64,000 nucleotides of DNA from Janibacter melonis (GTDB lineage Bacteria > Actinomycetota > Actinomycetes > Actinomycetales > Dermatophilaceae). Position numbers and translations under genes: made by a program. Location: the NCBI RefSeq assembly GCF_020567375.1, contig NZ_JAJBZM010000003.1:573333-637332 (forward strand), in the 5' to 3' direction. The notes under the pieces were generated by a model that was not told the origin of the DNA, made no database searches, and saw only the letters and a list, made by a program, of their open reading frames with translations. Below are positions 43,356-51,501 of the stretch, piece after piece (positions within the stretch are counted from its first letter, which is position 1; the number at the start of each line of letters is the position of its first letter).

Positions 43356-44927
43356 TCAGTCATACCGGGCCTCGGTCCACCACTGCCCGTCGGCGTGCAG
43401 GAGCAGCCAGGCCTGACCGGTGACGTCGACGACCTGCAGGCGCGCGGTGCGCCGCCCGTCGGGCGCCCACCAGCGCTCGTCGGCGGGCCAGGGCCCGGCC
43501 CACCCCTGGACCGGACGGGCCGGGCCGCCCGGGGTCGCCCGGACCGTGGCGGGCGAGGCGCTCACGGCCCCGCGCTCGGTGACACCGACGAGATGGCCGC
43601 CGCGGTCGAGCAGCTCGGCGGGGGCGGGGGCGGTGTAGACGCTCGCCGGCGCGGGCGCCGGCAGGTGCCCGGGCCAGGGCGCGTCGTCGACACGTGGCGC
43701 GGCCACGCCCCACGGGACGAGCCGCTGCCGCTCGGCCGGCCCCCGCCCGCCGACGGGCTCGGGCCGACCGACGGCGTCGTGCCCGAGGGCGGACTGGATG
43801 CGCGAGGCGGCCTGGCGCACCTGCTCGCCGGCCGGGTCCGACCACAGCCCGTCGGCGACGGCGGTGACGTCGGCGGTCTCGTCGGGCACGAGACGCACCT
43901 CGCTCACCGGGGCGCCGGGGGCCTCGGCGTCGAGGGTCCACGCGAGCCGGTCGAGCAGCGCCGCGGCGTGGAAGAACCGGGGATGGGCCCAGCGTCGCTG
44001 GAGCGTGCGCCCGGAGTCGGTGACGACCTCGACCCACACCGCGGTGCACACGAGGTGCTCGCGCTCGAGGGAGTCGACGAGCCGCTGCGCGGCCGCGCCG
44101 GCACCGGTGACGACCTGCTCGGCGCGCCGCAGCGCGTGCTCGAAGTGCGCGCTCTCCTCATGGGTCGCCGGTGGCCGCCGGGGCAGGAAGGTCGCGTCCT
44201 CGAGACCCCGCGCCGTGCGGTGGCAGCGCACCCCGTGCTCGCCGAAGCGGGCCCGCACGTCGGCCTCGTCGAGCAGGGCCAGGTCGCCGAGGGTGCGCAG
44301 CCCGAGACGGCGCCACAGGTCGGCGAGATCGGGCTCGCCGAGGGCGGTGACGGGCAGCGGCGCGAGGAAGTCGGCGGTCTGCTCGCCGGGCAGCGCCGCG
44401 CAGTCCTGGGCCCCGGTGACGCGGGCGACCTGCTCGGCGGCGAAGACCGTGTCGGCGACACCGGCCCGCACGTCGTCGACGCCGCGCCCGACGAGCCGCT
44501 CGCACAGCAGCGCCCCGACCGGCACCTCGCCCCCGTGGAAGCGGGCCGGGCCGTCGACGACGAGGGTCGCCGTGCCCGGACGGACGACCTCGACCCCGGC
44601 GACGACCTCCTCGAGGTCGGGCAGCAGGCTGGCGAAGAGCCGCTCGTCGGCGCCCGGGTCGTGGGTGAGGGTGAGCAGCTCGGGGCAGCGCGACTGCGCC
44701 TCGCGCACGCGCAGCCCGCGCCGCACGCCGAGCCCGCGGGCCGCGGCGGAGCAGGCGTGGATCTCCCCCTTCGCCACGAGCCCGATCGGCTCGCTCAGGC
44801 GAAGGGGGGAGCCCTCGCCCGCGTCCCAGACGGCCGCGCGGACCGGCCAGTCGGGGCACCACAGGACGAGCCGTCGGCCGCCGGAGGCGAGCGCGGTCGT
44901 GCCGGTGCGCACGGCGGCGCGGGCCAT
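43356..44927 (-). CDS. imuB: ImuB, Y-family polymerase-like mutasome component
   Basis: A 523-residue Y-family fold protein that in mycobacteria bridges DnaE2, ImuA' and the beta clamp. It starts with RRLVLWCPDWPVRAAV, where catalytic Asp of true Y polymerases is missing, as expected for an inactive scaffold. HAC and VVDGPARFHGGEV are visible. The C terminus has a Pro/Ala-rich region and a conserved tail (GQAWLLLHADGQWWTEARYD). The TGATG overlap couples it to imuA'. Confidence 0.92.
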   Translation of the reverse strand: MARAAVRTGTTALASGGRRLVLWCPDWPVRAAVWDAGEGSPLRLSEPIGLVAKGEIHACSAAARGLGVRRGLRVREAQSRCPELLTLTHDPGADERLFASLLPDLEEVVAGVEVVRPGTATLVVDGPARFHGGEVPVGALLCERLVGRGVDDVRAGVADTVFAAEQVARVTGAQDCAALPGEQTADFLAPLPVTALGEPDLADLWRRLGLRTLGDLALLDEADVRARFGEHGVRCHRTARGLEDATFLPRRPPATHEESAHFEHALRRAEQVVTGAGAAAQRLVDSLEREHLVCTAVWVEVVTDSGRTLQRRWAHPRFFHAAALLDRLAWTLDAEAPGAPVSEVRLVPDETADVTAVADGLWSDPAGEQVRQAASRIQSALGHDAVGRPEPVGGRGPAERQRLVPWGVAAPRVDDAPWPGHLPAPAPASVYTAPAPAELLDRGGHLVGVTERGAVSASPATVRATPGGPARPVQGWAGPWPADERWWAPDGRRTARLQVVDVTGQAWLLLHADGQWWTEARYD

Positions 44928-45625
44928 CAGCTCGCCGCCTCGAGCAGCCCGCGCCGGTCGCGCCGCGTGGCGTCGTCGCTCGCGCCCGGCAGGCCGACGA
45001 GGCCGTCGGGCCGCTGGACGAGCGCCACCTGACGGACGGGGGCGCTGCGCGGGCGGACCTCGGCGACGAGCTCGCGGCCGAGCAGCCGACCGCGGCCGTC
45101 GGCCAGACCGGTCCACGACTGCGAGAGCACGCGCACGCTCGCCTCGACCCCGGGCCACCGGGTCTGCTCGCCGGGGGCGTCGTCGAGCAGGACGACGAGG
45201 GCGGCGGAGCGGGCACGCAGCCGGGCGGAGAGCCGGGTGACGTCAGCGCGCGACGGGGTGTGCGGCGGGCGGACGGCGACGAGGGGGAGGGCCTCGACGA
45301 GGGTCGCGGTCGTCTCGACCCAGGTCTCGCCGGGGGAGGGCACGGCGAGGGTGCGCTCCAGGTCGAGACCCAGCCCGCGGGCCGACTCGACGCCGAGGTC
45401 GGGCAGCCCGACGAGCCCGCACCAGCGGCCCTGCGCCGAGCCGCCGGCGAGGAGGCTGAGGAGCAGGGTGTGCGAGCCGTGCACCGCGTAGGTGCAGCCC
45501 GCGACGAGCCCGCCGGGGACGAGCGCGTCGACGACCGCGGAGCGCGAGAGCGGCTCTCGGGTGCTCGTCGTACGCTCCATCGCACGCACCCGGTCTCTCA
45601 GGGCGGCGATGTCGATCTCGGGCAT
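44927..45625 (-). CDS. imuA': ImuA' mutasome protein (RecA-like)
   Basis: A 232-residue RecA-like protein of the mutasome. The P-loop is weak (YAVHGSHTLLLSLLAGGSAQG), but the hydrophobic Walker B-like strands (WCGLVGLPDLGVESARGLGLDL; ALVVLLDDAP) and length fit ImuA'. I place the start at ATG 45625 (MPEIDIAAL), not at 45673, because the longer reading would put a perfect LexA box inside the coding region; the box then sits 7 nt upstream of the start. It is the first gene of imuA'-imuB-dnaE2. Confidence 0.88.
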   Translation of the reverse strand: MPEIDIAALRDRVRAMERTTSTREPLSRSAVVDALVPGGLVAGCTYAVHGSHTLLLSLLAGGSAQGRWCGLVGLPDLGVESARGLGLDLERTLAVPSPGETWVETTATLVEALPLVAVRPPHTPSRADVTRLSARLRARSAALVVLLDDAPGEQTRWPGVEASVRVLSQSWTGLADGRGRLLGRELVAEVRPRSAPVRQVALVQRPDGLVGLPGASDDATRRDRRGLLEAAS

Positions 45626-45632
45626 GACGTCA

Positions 45633-45648
45633 TCGAACACCTGTTCGA
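45633..45648. promoter_or_regulatory. LexA (SOS) box of the mutasome operon
   Basis: TCGAACACCTGTTCGA is a perfect TCGAAC-N4-GTTCGA dyad matching the actinobacterial LexA consensus. It lies 7 nt upstream of the chosen imuA' ATG, overlapping the probable promoter. DnaE2/ImuA'/ImuB are SOS-induced mutagenic repair proteins in mycobacteria, so derepression by DNA damage is expected. Site seen; regulation inferred. Confidence 0.88.
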
Positions 45649-45706
45649 CTGGCGTGGTCAACCTCGCGTCCACCCCGTGCGCCGAGCGGCCGGATAGCCT
45701 CCAGCC

Positions 45707-45730
45707 ATGCCCTTGCGGACGCCCCGATGA
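45707..45730 (+). CDS. Seven-residue leaderless upstream ORF coupled to the membrane-protein gene
   Basis: ATG CCC TTG CGG ACG CCC CGA TGA (MPLRTPR) follows TAGCCT (45695-45700) by 6 nt, and its TGA overlaps the downstream ATG at 45727 (ATGA). The spacing is that of other leaderless genes here. It may be a translated leader that feeds ribosomes into the next gene or senses something (Pro, Leu, Arg codons). Too short for homology; interpretation inferred. Confidence 0.5.
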   Translation: MPLRTPR

Positions 45731-46158
45731 GCCTGCTCGAGCCGACCCCGTGGCTCGTGCTGCTCGCCGGTGCGCACCTCGGCTTCCAGCTGACGGTCGA
45801 CCGCGTCGTCTACCCGGCGCTCGCCGAGGTCGGGCACGAGCGGTGGGCCGGTGCCCACGCCGCCCACTCGCGCCGGATCACCCCGGTCGTCGCCGTGATC
45901 TACCCGCCGCTCGTCCTCGTCGTCGCGTGGCAGCTCGTCGCGCACCCGGCCGTCGCGGCGGGCTGGCTCGCGGCTGCCGGGACGCTCGTCGCGGTCGTCA
46001 CGACGGCGCTCGTCGCGGCCCCGACCCACGGTCGTCTGGGCAGGGGGGCCGACGAGCAGGAGCGTGCGCGTCTGCTGCGCCGGCTGGCCCGCGCCGACCA
46101 CGTGCGCACCGCCGGTGCGCTCGTCGCCGTGGCCGGCGCGGTCCTCCTCCTCGCCTGA
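45727..46158 (+). CDS. Small four-helix membrane protein (DUF1772-like)
   Basis: A 143-residue integral membrane protein with four predicted helices (WLVLLAGAHLGFQLTVDRVV; ITPVVAVIYPPLVLVVAWQL; AAGWLAAAGTLVAVVTTALVA; VRTAGALVAVAGAVLLLA). The pattern resembles DUF1772/anthrone-oxygenase-like proteins. Function unknown. It is coupled to a seven-codon upstream ORF by ATGA. Confidence 0.65.
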   Translation: MSLLEPTPWLVLLAGAHLGFQLTVDRVVYPALAEVGHERWAGAHAAHSRRITPVVAVIYPPLVLVVAWQLVAHPAVAAGWLAAAGTLVAVVTTALVAAPTHGRLGRGADEQERARLLRRLARADHVRTAGALVAVAGAVLLLA

Positions 46159-46187
46159 GCGTCGGGCACATCTGGCCCTCGCATCGA

Positions 46188-46238
46188 GTGAGCACGAATC
46201 GCCGTCACGCCGATGACGTAGCGGCGATCCGCGCTCAC
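46188..46238. terminator. Imperfect hairpin after the membrane-protein gene
   Basis: GTGAGCACGAATCGCCG (46188-46204) pairs with 46222-46238 at 15 of 17 positions around a 17-nt loop, between convergent genes. Probably a bidirectional terminator. Confidence 0.55.
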
Positions 46239-46271
46239 CGGACCGAGCCGTGCGACGGGCGCCGCGTCTGG

Positions 46272-47723
46272 TCAGGCCGCGCCGACCTCTCGTCGCCGGG
46301 CGAGCAGCCCCCGACCGGAGTCGACGAGCACGAAGACGAGCAGCGAGATCCCGACGAGCGGCAGGGCCAGGCCGATGACGACGGCCACCGCCGCGACGCC
46401 CACGAGCCCCCACCACGGGGCCCGGGCGAGAGCGCCGCGCGCCGGGGCGCGTCCGCCGACCCGTCCGGGCCGGGTGGTCCCCCGTCGCCACCACATCGCG
46501 TAGCCCCACACGACGCTCGCCGCGATGCCGCACGCGAGGACGAAGAGCGCCACCTGGTTGGCGACGCCGAAGAGGGCGCCGATGTGCAGGTCGATGCCCC
46601 AGCGAGCGAGCTTGGCGACGAAGGGGTGCTCGGCGAAGGTCACCCGGTCGGTCACCTCGAGGGTGTCGCCGTCGACGGCGACGGTGTCGACCTCGGTGGG
46701 GTAGGCGGCCCGGATCTCACGGACCACCCACGCGCTGCCCTCCGCCGCCGGGGCGGAGACCTCGACCTGGCCGGCGTCGATGCCCGCCTGCCGGGCCGCC
46801 CCGAGGACCGCGTCGAAGCTCACCGGTGCGACGCGCGGGGCCTCACCGGACCCGCCGTCGCCGTGGTGGCCCGCGTGGTGCGCACCCGCCGCGGCCGTCC
46901 CGCCCGACAGCTCGGTGTCGAGGGCCGGTGCTGACCAGCCCAGCTGCGCCCGGAGGTCGGTGACCCGCTCGCCGGCGAGCTGCGACCACGTGATGCCGGT
47001 CGCGGAGAGCCCGAGCGCCCCGATGAGCACCCACGCGCCGACCGCGGCGTGCCGGTCGCGGGTGCGCCGGTAGCCGGCCCGTCCTCGTGGGGGCAGGAGC
47101 ATCTCGCGCAGCCGCCGGGTGCGCCGCAGCCGGCGCACCCACAGGCCGAGACCGGCGAGGGCGACGACCCACAGCCACGAGGCGGCGAGCTCGCTGTAGA
47201 GCCGCCCGGGCTCGCCGAGGTGGAGCCCGCGGTGCAGCTGGTCGACCCAGGTGCGTACGGGCAGCGCGCCGCTCGTGCCGTAGACGGTGAGGTCGCCGCG
47301 CACGGCGTTCGTGTACGGGTCGACGAAGATCGCCCGGCTCTCGCTCTCGCCGAGACCGGGGGCGGCGAACATCACCCGCGTCGTCGACCCGGCGTCGGGG
47401 GCGGGGCGCACGGCGGCGACGCGCTCGCCGCCCGTGTACGCCTGGGCCGTCGCCACCTGCTCGGACAGGGGGCGGTGCACGCCGGTGCCGTCGGTGCTCA
47501 GCTGCTCGGCGTAGACGACGCGCTCGATGCTCGGCGTCAGCGCGTAGATCGCCCCGGTGAGCGCGGCGACGAGGACGAAGGGGCCGACGAGCAGCCCGGC
47601 GTAGAAGTGCAGCCGCAGGAGCAGCTGCGGCAGCCATCCGCGGGCGGGGCGGTCGCGCCCGGGTGGCGCGGCAGATGGCAGGGGTGGGGTGGGGGAGGTC
47701 GTGCTCGACGTGGTCGTCGACAT
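46272..47723 (-). CDS. PepSY-associated transmembrane protein
   Basis: A 483-residue membrane protein of the PepSY_TM family. An N-terminal helix pair (LLLRLHFYAGLLVGPFVLVAALTGAIYAL), two PepSY-like extracytoplasmic domains, conserved His in HRGLHLG and DLHIGALFG, and a C-terminal helix region (VALFVLACGIAASVVWGYAMWWRR, LVGVAAVAVVIGLALPLVGISLLVFVLV) are seen. A His-rich insertion (AGAHHAGHHGDGG) may bind metal. Such proteins often act in iron or copper uptake or as flavin-type reductases; substrate not shown. The ATG at 47723 follows low-complexity Ser/Thr codons. Confidence 0.85.
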   Translation of the reverse strand: MSTTTSSTTSPTPPLPSAAPPGRDRPARGWLPQLLLRLHFYAGLLVGPFVLVAALTGAIYALTPSIERVVYAEQLSTDGTGVHRPLSEQVATAQAYTGGERVAAVRPAPDAGSTTRVMFAAPGLGESESRAIFVDPYTNAVRGDLTVYGTSGALPVRTWVDQLHRGLHLGEPGRLYSELAASWLWVVALAGLGLWVRRLRRTRRLREMLLPPRGRAGYRRTRDRHAAVGAWVLIGALGLSATGITWSQLAGERVTDLRAQLGWSAPALDTELSGGTAAAGAHHAGHHGDGGSGEAPRVAPVSFDAVLGAARQAGIDAGQVEVSAPAAEGSAWVVREIRAAYPTEVDTVAVDGDTLEVTDRVTFAEHPFVAKLARWGIDLHIGALFGVANQVALFVLACGIAASVVWGYAMWWRRGTTRPGRVGGRAPARGALARAPWWGLVGVAAVAVVIGLALPLVGISLLVFVLVDSGRGLLARRREVGAA

Positions 47724-47889
47724 GGGGGGTCGCTTCCTGGTGCGTCGCCGCCCGGGCTGCCGGGTCGGCGCGATGACGAAGGGGGAGCGCTCGCGCGACG
47801 AGAGGCCGTCGCGGTGCGCGGGTGGCGAGACGGGCCGTCCATGCTGGGCACGGCAGGTGTCGCCGACGACCCCTCGCCGGAGGCGGGGG

Positions 47890-48531
47890 TCAGGCGAAGG
47901 AGTCGGCGAGGCCCGACGGCGGGCCCCTGCGGCTGATCTCCTGCGCGAGCTCGACGAGCCGGGCGGTCGGCAGCGCGCGGGGCGCGGGGGCCGGTCGCAC
48001 GTCGGTGCCAGGTCGGGCGAGGTGCACCGGGGCGGGAGGGGCGAGGAAGGCCGCGACCGCCAGGGCGAGCACGTGCAGCCGGCGCGACACCTCCTCGCCG
48101 CGGTGCAGCGCCGCGGTCGTCACGACGGCTGCGACGAGGTGCGCGAGCCACATCGAGCTCGAGGGCATCGTGTGCGCGCCGGTCGTGGTCGTCGTCAGCA
48201 GGGCCTCGCCCTGGGCGGTGAGCCCGAGCTGGCCGAGGTGCCCGGTCTGACGCACGTGCTCGAGATGACCGGCACCGCCCGGGGCCACGCCGAGCGAGAA
48301 GAGGGTGTGGAAGAGCAGCTGGCTCACGGCCACCGAGGAGCCCAGGCGCGGCAGGGCCGGGCGCCACCGGGCGAGCAGGGTGCACGCGGGCACGGCGAGG
48401 GCGAGCGGGACGACGACCCCGAGCACGTGCGGCACGGCGCCGCCGGCTAGGACGTGCGAGCACAGGGCGACCGCGGTGGCGAGCGCGGCGGCCGCGCTCC
48501 CGCGCGCGATCGCGCCGCCCCGGCTGGTCAT
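47890..48531 (-). CDS. Predicted multi-helix membrane protein of unknown function
   Basis: A 213-residue membrane protein with about five predicted helices (AALATAVALCSHVLAGG; VLGVVVPLALAVPACTLLARW; SSVAVSQLLFHTLFSLG; WLAHLVAAVVTTAALHR; LALAVAAFLAPP). Histidines lie in LLFHTLF, GHLEHVRQTGHL and GAHTMPSSSMWLAHL, a possible metal-binding feature. It is 166 nt upstream of the PepSY gene on the same strand, so they may be co-transcribed in metal handling. The gap 47724-47889 shows only one CGAAGGGG. Not recognised as a named family. Confidence 0.65.
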   Translation of the reverse strand: MTSRGGAIARGSAAAALATAVALCSHVLAGGAVPHVLGVVVPLALAVPACTLLARWRPALPRLGSSVAVSQLLFHTLFSLGVAPGGAGHLEHVRQTGHLGQLGLTAQGEALLTTTTTGAHTMPSSSMWLAHLVAAVVTTAALHRGEEVSRRLHVLALAVAAFLAPPAPVHLARPGTDVRPAPAPRALPTARLVELAQEISRRGPPSGLADSFA

Positions 48532-48577
48532 GCGGTGATGATGGCAGAGGTGGGCCGGGCGCGCCGGTCGGGCGCGA

Positions 48578-49192
48578 TCAGCCCGGGTGGGGCGAGGCGC
48601 CGACGAGCCGGAGGGCGAGCGCGCCGTAGGTCTGCTCGATCTGCTCCGGGGTCTGCTGCACGCCCGGGTGGTACCAGCGGGCGACGTCGACGACGAGCGA
48701 GAGCAGCGCGAGCGCGGCCGCGTGGGTGTCCTCGACCTCGAAGTCGCCCGAGGCCACCCCTTCGTCGACGACCCCGCGCACGACCGCGTCGATCTCACGA
48801 CGCAGGGTGAGCACCTCGTGCTGGTGCTCGGGGGAGAGGTGGCGGAACTCGTACTGGACGATCCGGGCCACCTGGTGCTGCTCGGCGTGCCAGCGGGCGA
48901 AGGCGCCGATCATCGAGCGGAGCGTCTCGGCCGGGGCGCTCGAGCGCGCGGCGGCGCGGGCCAGCGCGTCGCGGGCGACGGTGTGCCCCTCGCGGGAGAG
49001 CTGGAAGAGCAGGTCCTCCTTCGAGGCGAAGTGGACGTACACGCCCGCGGGGGACAGCCCGGCCCGAGAGGCGATGTCTCGGGTCGTCGTCGCGTGGAAC
49101 CCCTTCGCGCCGAAGGCATCTGCCGCCGCCTCGTAGAGGCGGGACACGGTGGGCGACTCGCTCGACGGCGTCGCGGATGAGGTGCTCGTCAC
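48578..49192 (-). CDS. TetR family regulator
   Basis: A 204-residue TetR repressor, with the helix-turn-helix at about 18-65 (RLYEAAADAFGAKGFHATTTRDIASRAGLSPAGVYVHFASKEDLLFQLSREG). The C-terminal ligand-binding part ends with PEQIEQTYGALALRLVG. GTG 49192 is chosen over the upstream ATG because the longer reading lies over the operator palindrome. It is divergent from the acyl-CoA dehydrogenase, which it likely represses in response to an acyl-CoA. Confidence 0.87.
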   Translation of the reverse strand: MTSTSSATPSSESPTVSRLYEAAADAFGAKGFHATTTRDIASRAGLSPAGVYVHFASKEDLLFQLSREGHTVARDALARAAARSSAPAETLRSMIGAFARWHAEQHQVARIVQYEFRHLSPEHQHEVLTLRREIDAVVRGVVDEGVASGDFEVEDTHAAALALLSLVVDVARWYHPGVQQTPEQIEQTYGALALRLVGASPHPG

Positions 49193-49219
49193 TTGCCCAG
49201 CATGCCCGGCGACGCCTAC

Positions 49220-49237
49220 GCTAAGCAAGCGCTTAGC
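49220..49237. promoter_or_regulatory. Candidate TetR operator between the regulator and acyl-CoA dehydrogenase genes
   Basis: GCTAAGC-AAGC-GCTTAGC (49220-49237) is a perfect 7-bp dyad with a 4-bp spacer. It lies 28 nt upstream of the TetR GTG and 46 nt upstream of the dehydrogenase ATG, able to block both promoters. Similar AAGC-rich dyads are known for TetR regulators of fatty-acid genes in actinobacteria. Confidence 0.65.
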
Positions 49238-49282
49238 CATGCTGGGCGCGTCCCAACCACCGCGAGCGAGAGGCCATCAGGC

Positions 49283-50437
49283 ATGCCCCGCAACATCTAC
49301 GACGAGGACCACGAGTCCTTCCGCGCCTCCGTCAAGGAGTTCGTCGAGCGCACGCTCGTCCCCCGTGCGGAGGAGATGATCCGCGAGCACCGGATCCCGC
49401 GCGAGGTGTGGCTCGAGGCGGGCAAGCAGGGCTTCTTCGGCCTGACGATCCCCGAGGAGTTCGGCGGCGCGGGCATCGACGACTACCGCTTCAACGCCGT
49501 CCTCGCCGAGGAGCTCGCGGCCTTCAACGCCGCGACCGCGTCGTGCTTCGGCATCCACTCCGACATCACCGCGCCGTACGTCGTCGCGCTCGGCACCGAG
49601 GAGCAGAAGCAGCGCTGGCTGCCGACGGTCGTCACCGGCGAGACGATCCTGTCGATCGGCATGACCGAGCCCTCCGGCGGCTCCGACCTCGCCGCGCTGA
49701 AGACGACCGCCGTGCGCGCCGACGACGGCTCGGGCGACTGGGTCATCAACGGCAGCAAGACCTTCATCACCAACGGCCACCAGTGCGACCTCGCGGTCGT
49801 CGCCGCGCGGACCGACCCGACGAAGGGGGCCAAGGGCATCTCGCTCTTCGTCCTCGAGGCCGGCGACGCGGGCTTCACCAAGGGCAACCCGCTGGACAAG
49901 ATCGGTCAGCCCGAGTCCGACACCTCCGAGCTCTTCTTCGACGACGTGCGCGTGCCCGCCGACCGCCTCCTCGGCCCCGAGGGCATGGGCTTCGTCGCGA
50001 TGATGCAGAAGCTGCCGCAGGAGCGCCTCGGCAACGCGATCGCCAACATCGCCGGCGCCGACCAGATCCTGCGCGAGACGATCGCGTACACGAAGGAGCG
50101 CAAGGCCTTCGGCCAGCCGATCGGCACCTTCCAGCACAACAAGTTCAAGATCGCCGAGCTCGTGACGAAGGTCGAGGTCACGCAGGCCTACGTCGACGAC
50201 TGCGTCACCGCGCACGCGCAGGGCCGTCTCACCGCCGTCGACGCCGCGAAGGCCAAGTGGTGGGCCGCCGAGGTCCAGTGCGGCGTGCTCGACGAGTGCG
50301 TCCAGCTGCACGGCGGGTACGGCTTCATGACCGAGTACCGCGTGGCCCGCGCCTGGCGCGACGCCCGCGTCCACAAGATCTGGGCCGGCACGAACGAGAT
50401 CATGAAGGAGCTCATCGGCCGCGACCTCGGGCTGTAG
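49283..50437 (+). CDS. Acyl-CoA dehydrogenase
   Basis: A 384-residue FAD-dependent dehydrogenase introducing the alpha-beta double bond into acyl-CoA. The two family signatures are GMTEPSGGSDLAALKTTAVR and QLHGGYGFMTEYRVARAWRD. The canonical MCAD catalytic position is Ala (IWAGTNEIM), and a Glu is present in LPQERLGNAIA, which is where long-chain and isovaleryl enzymes carry the base, so it should be active with a branched or longer acyl chain. GAGAGG lies about 10 nt upstream of ATG 49283. Controlled by the divergent TetR gene. Confidence 0.92.
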   Translation: MPRNIYDEDHESFRASVKEFVERTLVPRAEEMIREHRIPREVWLEAGKQGFFGLTIPEEFGGAGIDDYRFNAVLAEELAAFNAATASCFGIHSDITAPYVVALGTEEQKQRWLPTVVTGETILSIGMTEPSGGSDLAALKTTAVRADDGSGDWVINGSKTFITNGHQCDLAVVAARTDPTKGAKGISLFVLEAGDAGFTKGNPLDKIGQPESDTSELFFDDVRVPADRLLGPEGMGFVAMMQKLPQERLGNAIANIAGADQILRETIAYTKERKAFGQPIGTFQHNKFKIAELVTKVEVTQAYVDDCVTAHAQGRLTAVDAAKAKWWAAEVQCGVLDECVQLHGGYGFMTEYRVARAWRDARVHKIWAGTNEIMKELIGRDLGL

Positions 50438-50447
50438 CAGGTCCCCT

Positions 50448-50495
50448 GATTCGAAGAAGGGCCGTCACCTCGAGGTGACGGTCCTTCTTCGAATC
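50448..50495. terminator. 48-bp loop-less palindrome between acyl-CoA dehydrogenase and mmuM
   Basis: The arms 50448-50471 (GATTCGAAGAAGG...CACCTC) and 50472-50495 pair at 23 of 24 positions around CTCGAG; the exception is a G-T, which would be a G-U wobble in RNA. It begins 10 nt after the dehydrogenase stop and lies between convergent genes. Probably a bidirectional terminator, similar in style to 15093-15146. Confidence 0.75.
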
Positions 50496-50514
50496 ACCGG
50501 CGAAGGGGGGGGGG

Positions 50515-51405
50515 TCAGCCCCCCGTCCGCGCGGCCCAGATCGCGCCGACGTGGGTCGCGTCGGTGCCGCAGCACCCCCCGACCACCTCGAGCGCCGGCA
50601 GCGAGAGCTCGAGCTCGACGTGGGCCGCGGCGAGCTCGGCCGGGTCGCCGGGGTCGAGGCTCGTCATCGCGTCGACCTCCTCGTGGCTGCGCTCGGAGGC
50701 GTTGACCTCGAGCCCACGGACGCGGTCCCACGGCCCGCTCAGCCCGGCGGCGACGTGCCGCGGGTGGGCGCAGTTGACCATGTACGCGTCCGGCGCGGCC
50801 TGGGCGTCGGTGGCCTCGACCGCCTCCTGCAGGCTCGTCCCGCCGGGCAGGCGCCCGTCGACCTCGACGGTCCAGCCCACCCGCACGGGCACCCCGACGT
50901 CGCGCGCCGCGCGCACGACGCCGACGGCCTCGCCGACGTCGGTGAGGGTCAGCACCTCGACGTGGTCAGCGCCCGCCCCTGCGAGAGCCGCGACCTGCGG
51001 GCGGTGGTACTCCGCGGCCTCGTCCGGGTCGACCCGTGCCCCCGGCCGGTAGCCGTCGCCCCTCGGGCCGATCTGCCCCACGACCCGCACGGCCGGGACG
51101 CGGTCGGACCACTGCTCGCCGATCTCGCGCAGCAGGGCGACCGCGTCGGCGTTGGCGGCGGCGAGGGCCGAGGCGTCGTCGCCGAGGAGGTCGCCCCAGT
51201 CGCTGCTCGCCCGCCAGGTCGGCGTCTCGAGCTGCAGCCCGACGCCGTGCCGCTCCGCGACCCGCGCGTAGCCCTCGTAGTACTGCCGGAGCAGGTCGCG
51301 GCCGGGCGCGTCGCGCAGCAGCACGTAGGCCGCGAAGTGCGGCAGGTCCACCCCGTGGTGGTAGATGAGGTCGGTCTCCAGACCTCCGTCGCTGACGTAC
51401 TGCAT
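50515..51405 (-). CDS. mmuM: Homocysteine S-methyltransferase
   Basis: A 296-residue zinc enzyme of the homocysteine methyltransferase family that makes methionine from homocysteine and S-methylmethionine or S-adenosylmethionine. The N-terminal DGGLETDLIY start, the zinc ligands Cys in MVNCAHPRH and the Cys pair in VVGGCCGTDATHV are present. A stand-alone domain without the cobalamin part excludes MetH. The gene is convergent with the acyl-CoA dehydrogenase. Confidence 0.9.
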   Translation of the reverse strand: MQYVSDGGLETDLIYHHGVDLPHFAAYVLLRDAPGRDLLRQYYEGYARVAERHGVGLQLETPTWRASSDWGDLLGDDASALAAANADAVALLREIGEQWSDRVPAVRVVGQIGPRGDGYRPGARVDPDEAAEYHRPQVAALAGAGADHVEVLTLTDVGEAVGVVRAARDVGVPVRVGWTVEVDGRLPGGTSLQEAVEATDAQAAPDAYMVNCAHPRHVAAGLSGPWDRVRGLEVNASERSHEEVDAMTSLDPGDPAELAAAHVELELSLPALEVVGGCCGTDATHVGAIWAARTGG

Positions 51406-51501
51406 GGCGATCCCCTCCCCGTCGGCCCCCCGACCAGGCAGTGTCCCGCTCGGCGGGCGAAGGGGGCCACCTCCATGACGGGAGCGGTCCCACTTCGCGG
51501 C

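Noticed and set aside
40884-45032. A 1382-residue open frame antisense to dnaE2 and imuB
   Set aside because: High-GC shadow frame with biased low-complexity composition; the opposite strand encodes a recognisable operon.
45626-45673. Upstream start of imuA'
   Set aside because: The longer reading contains a perfect LexA box and low-conservation residues.
49283-50437. Inactive acyl-CoA dehydrogenase because the canonical Glu position is Ala
   Set aside because: Glu in LPQERL occupies the alternative catalytic position used by long-chain and isovaleryl enzymes.
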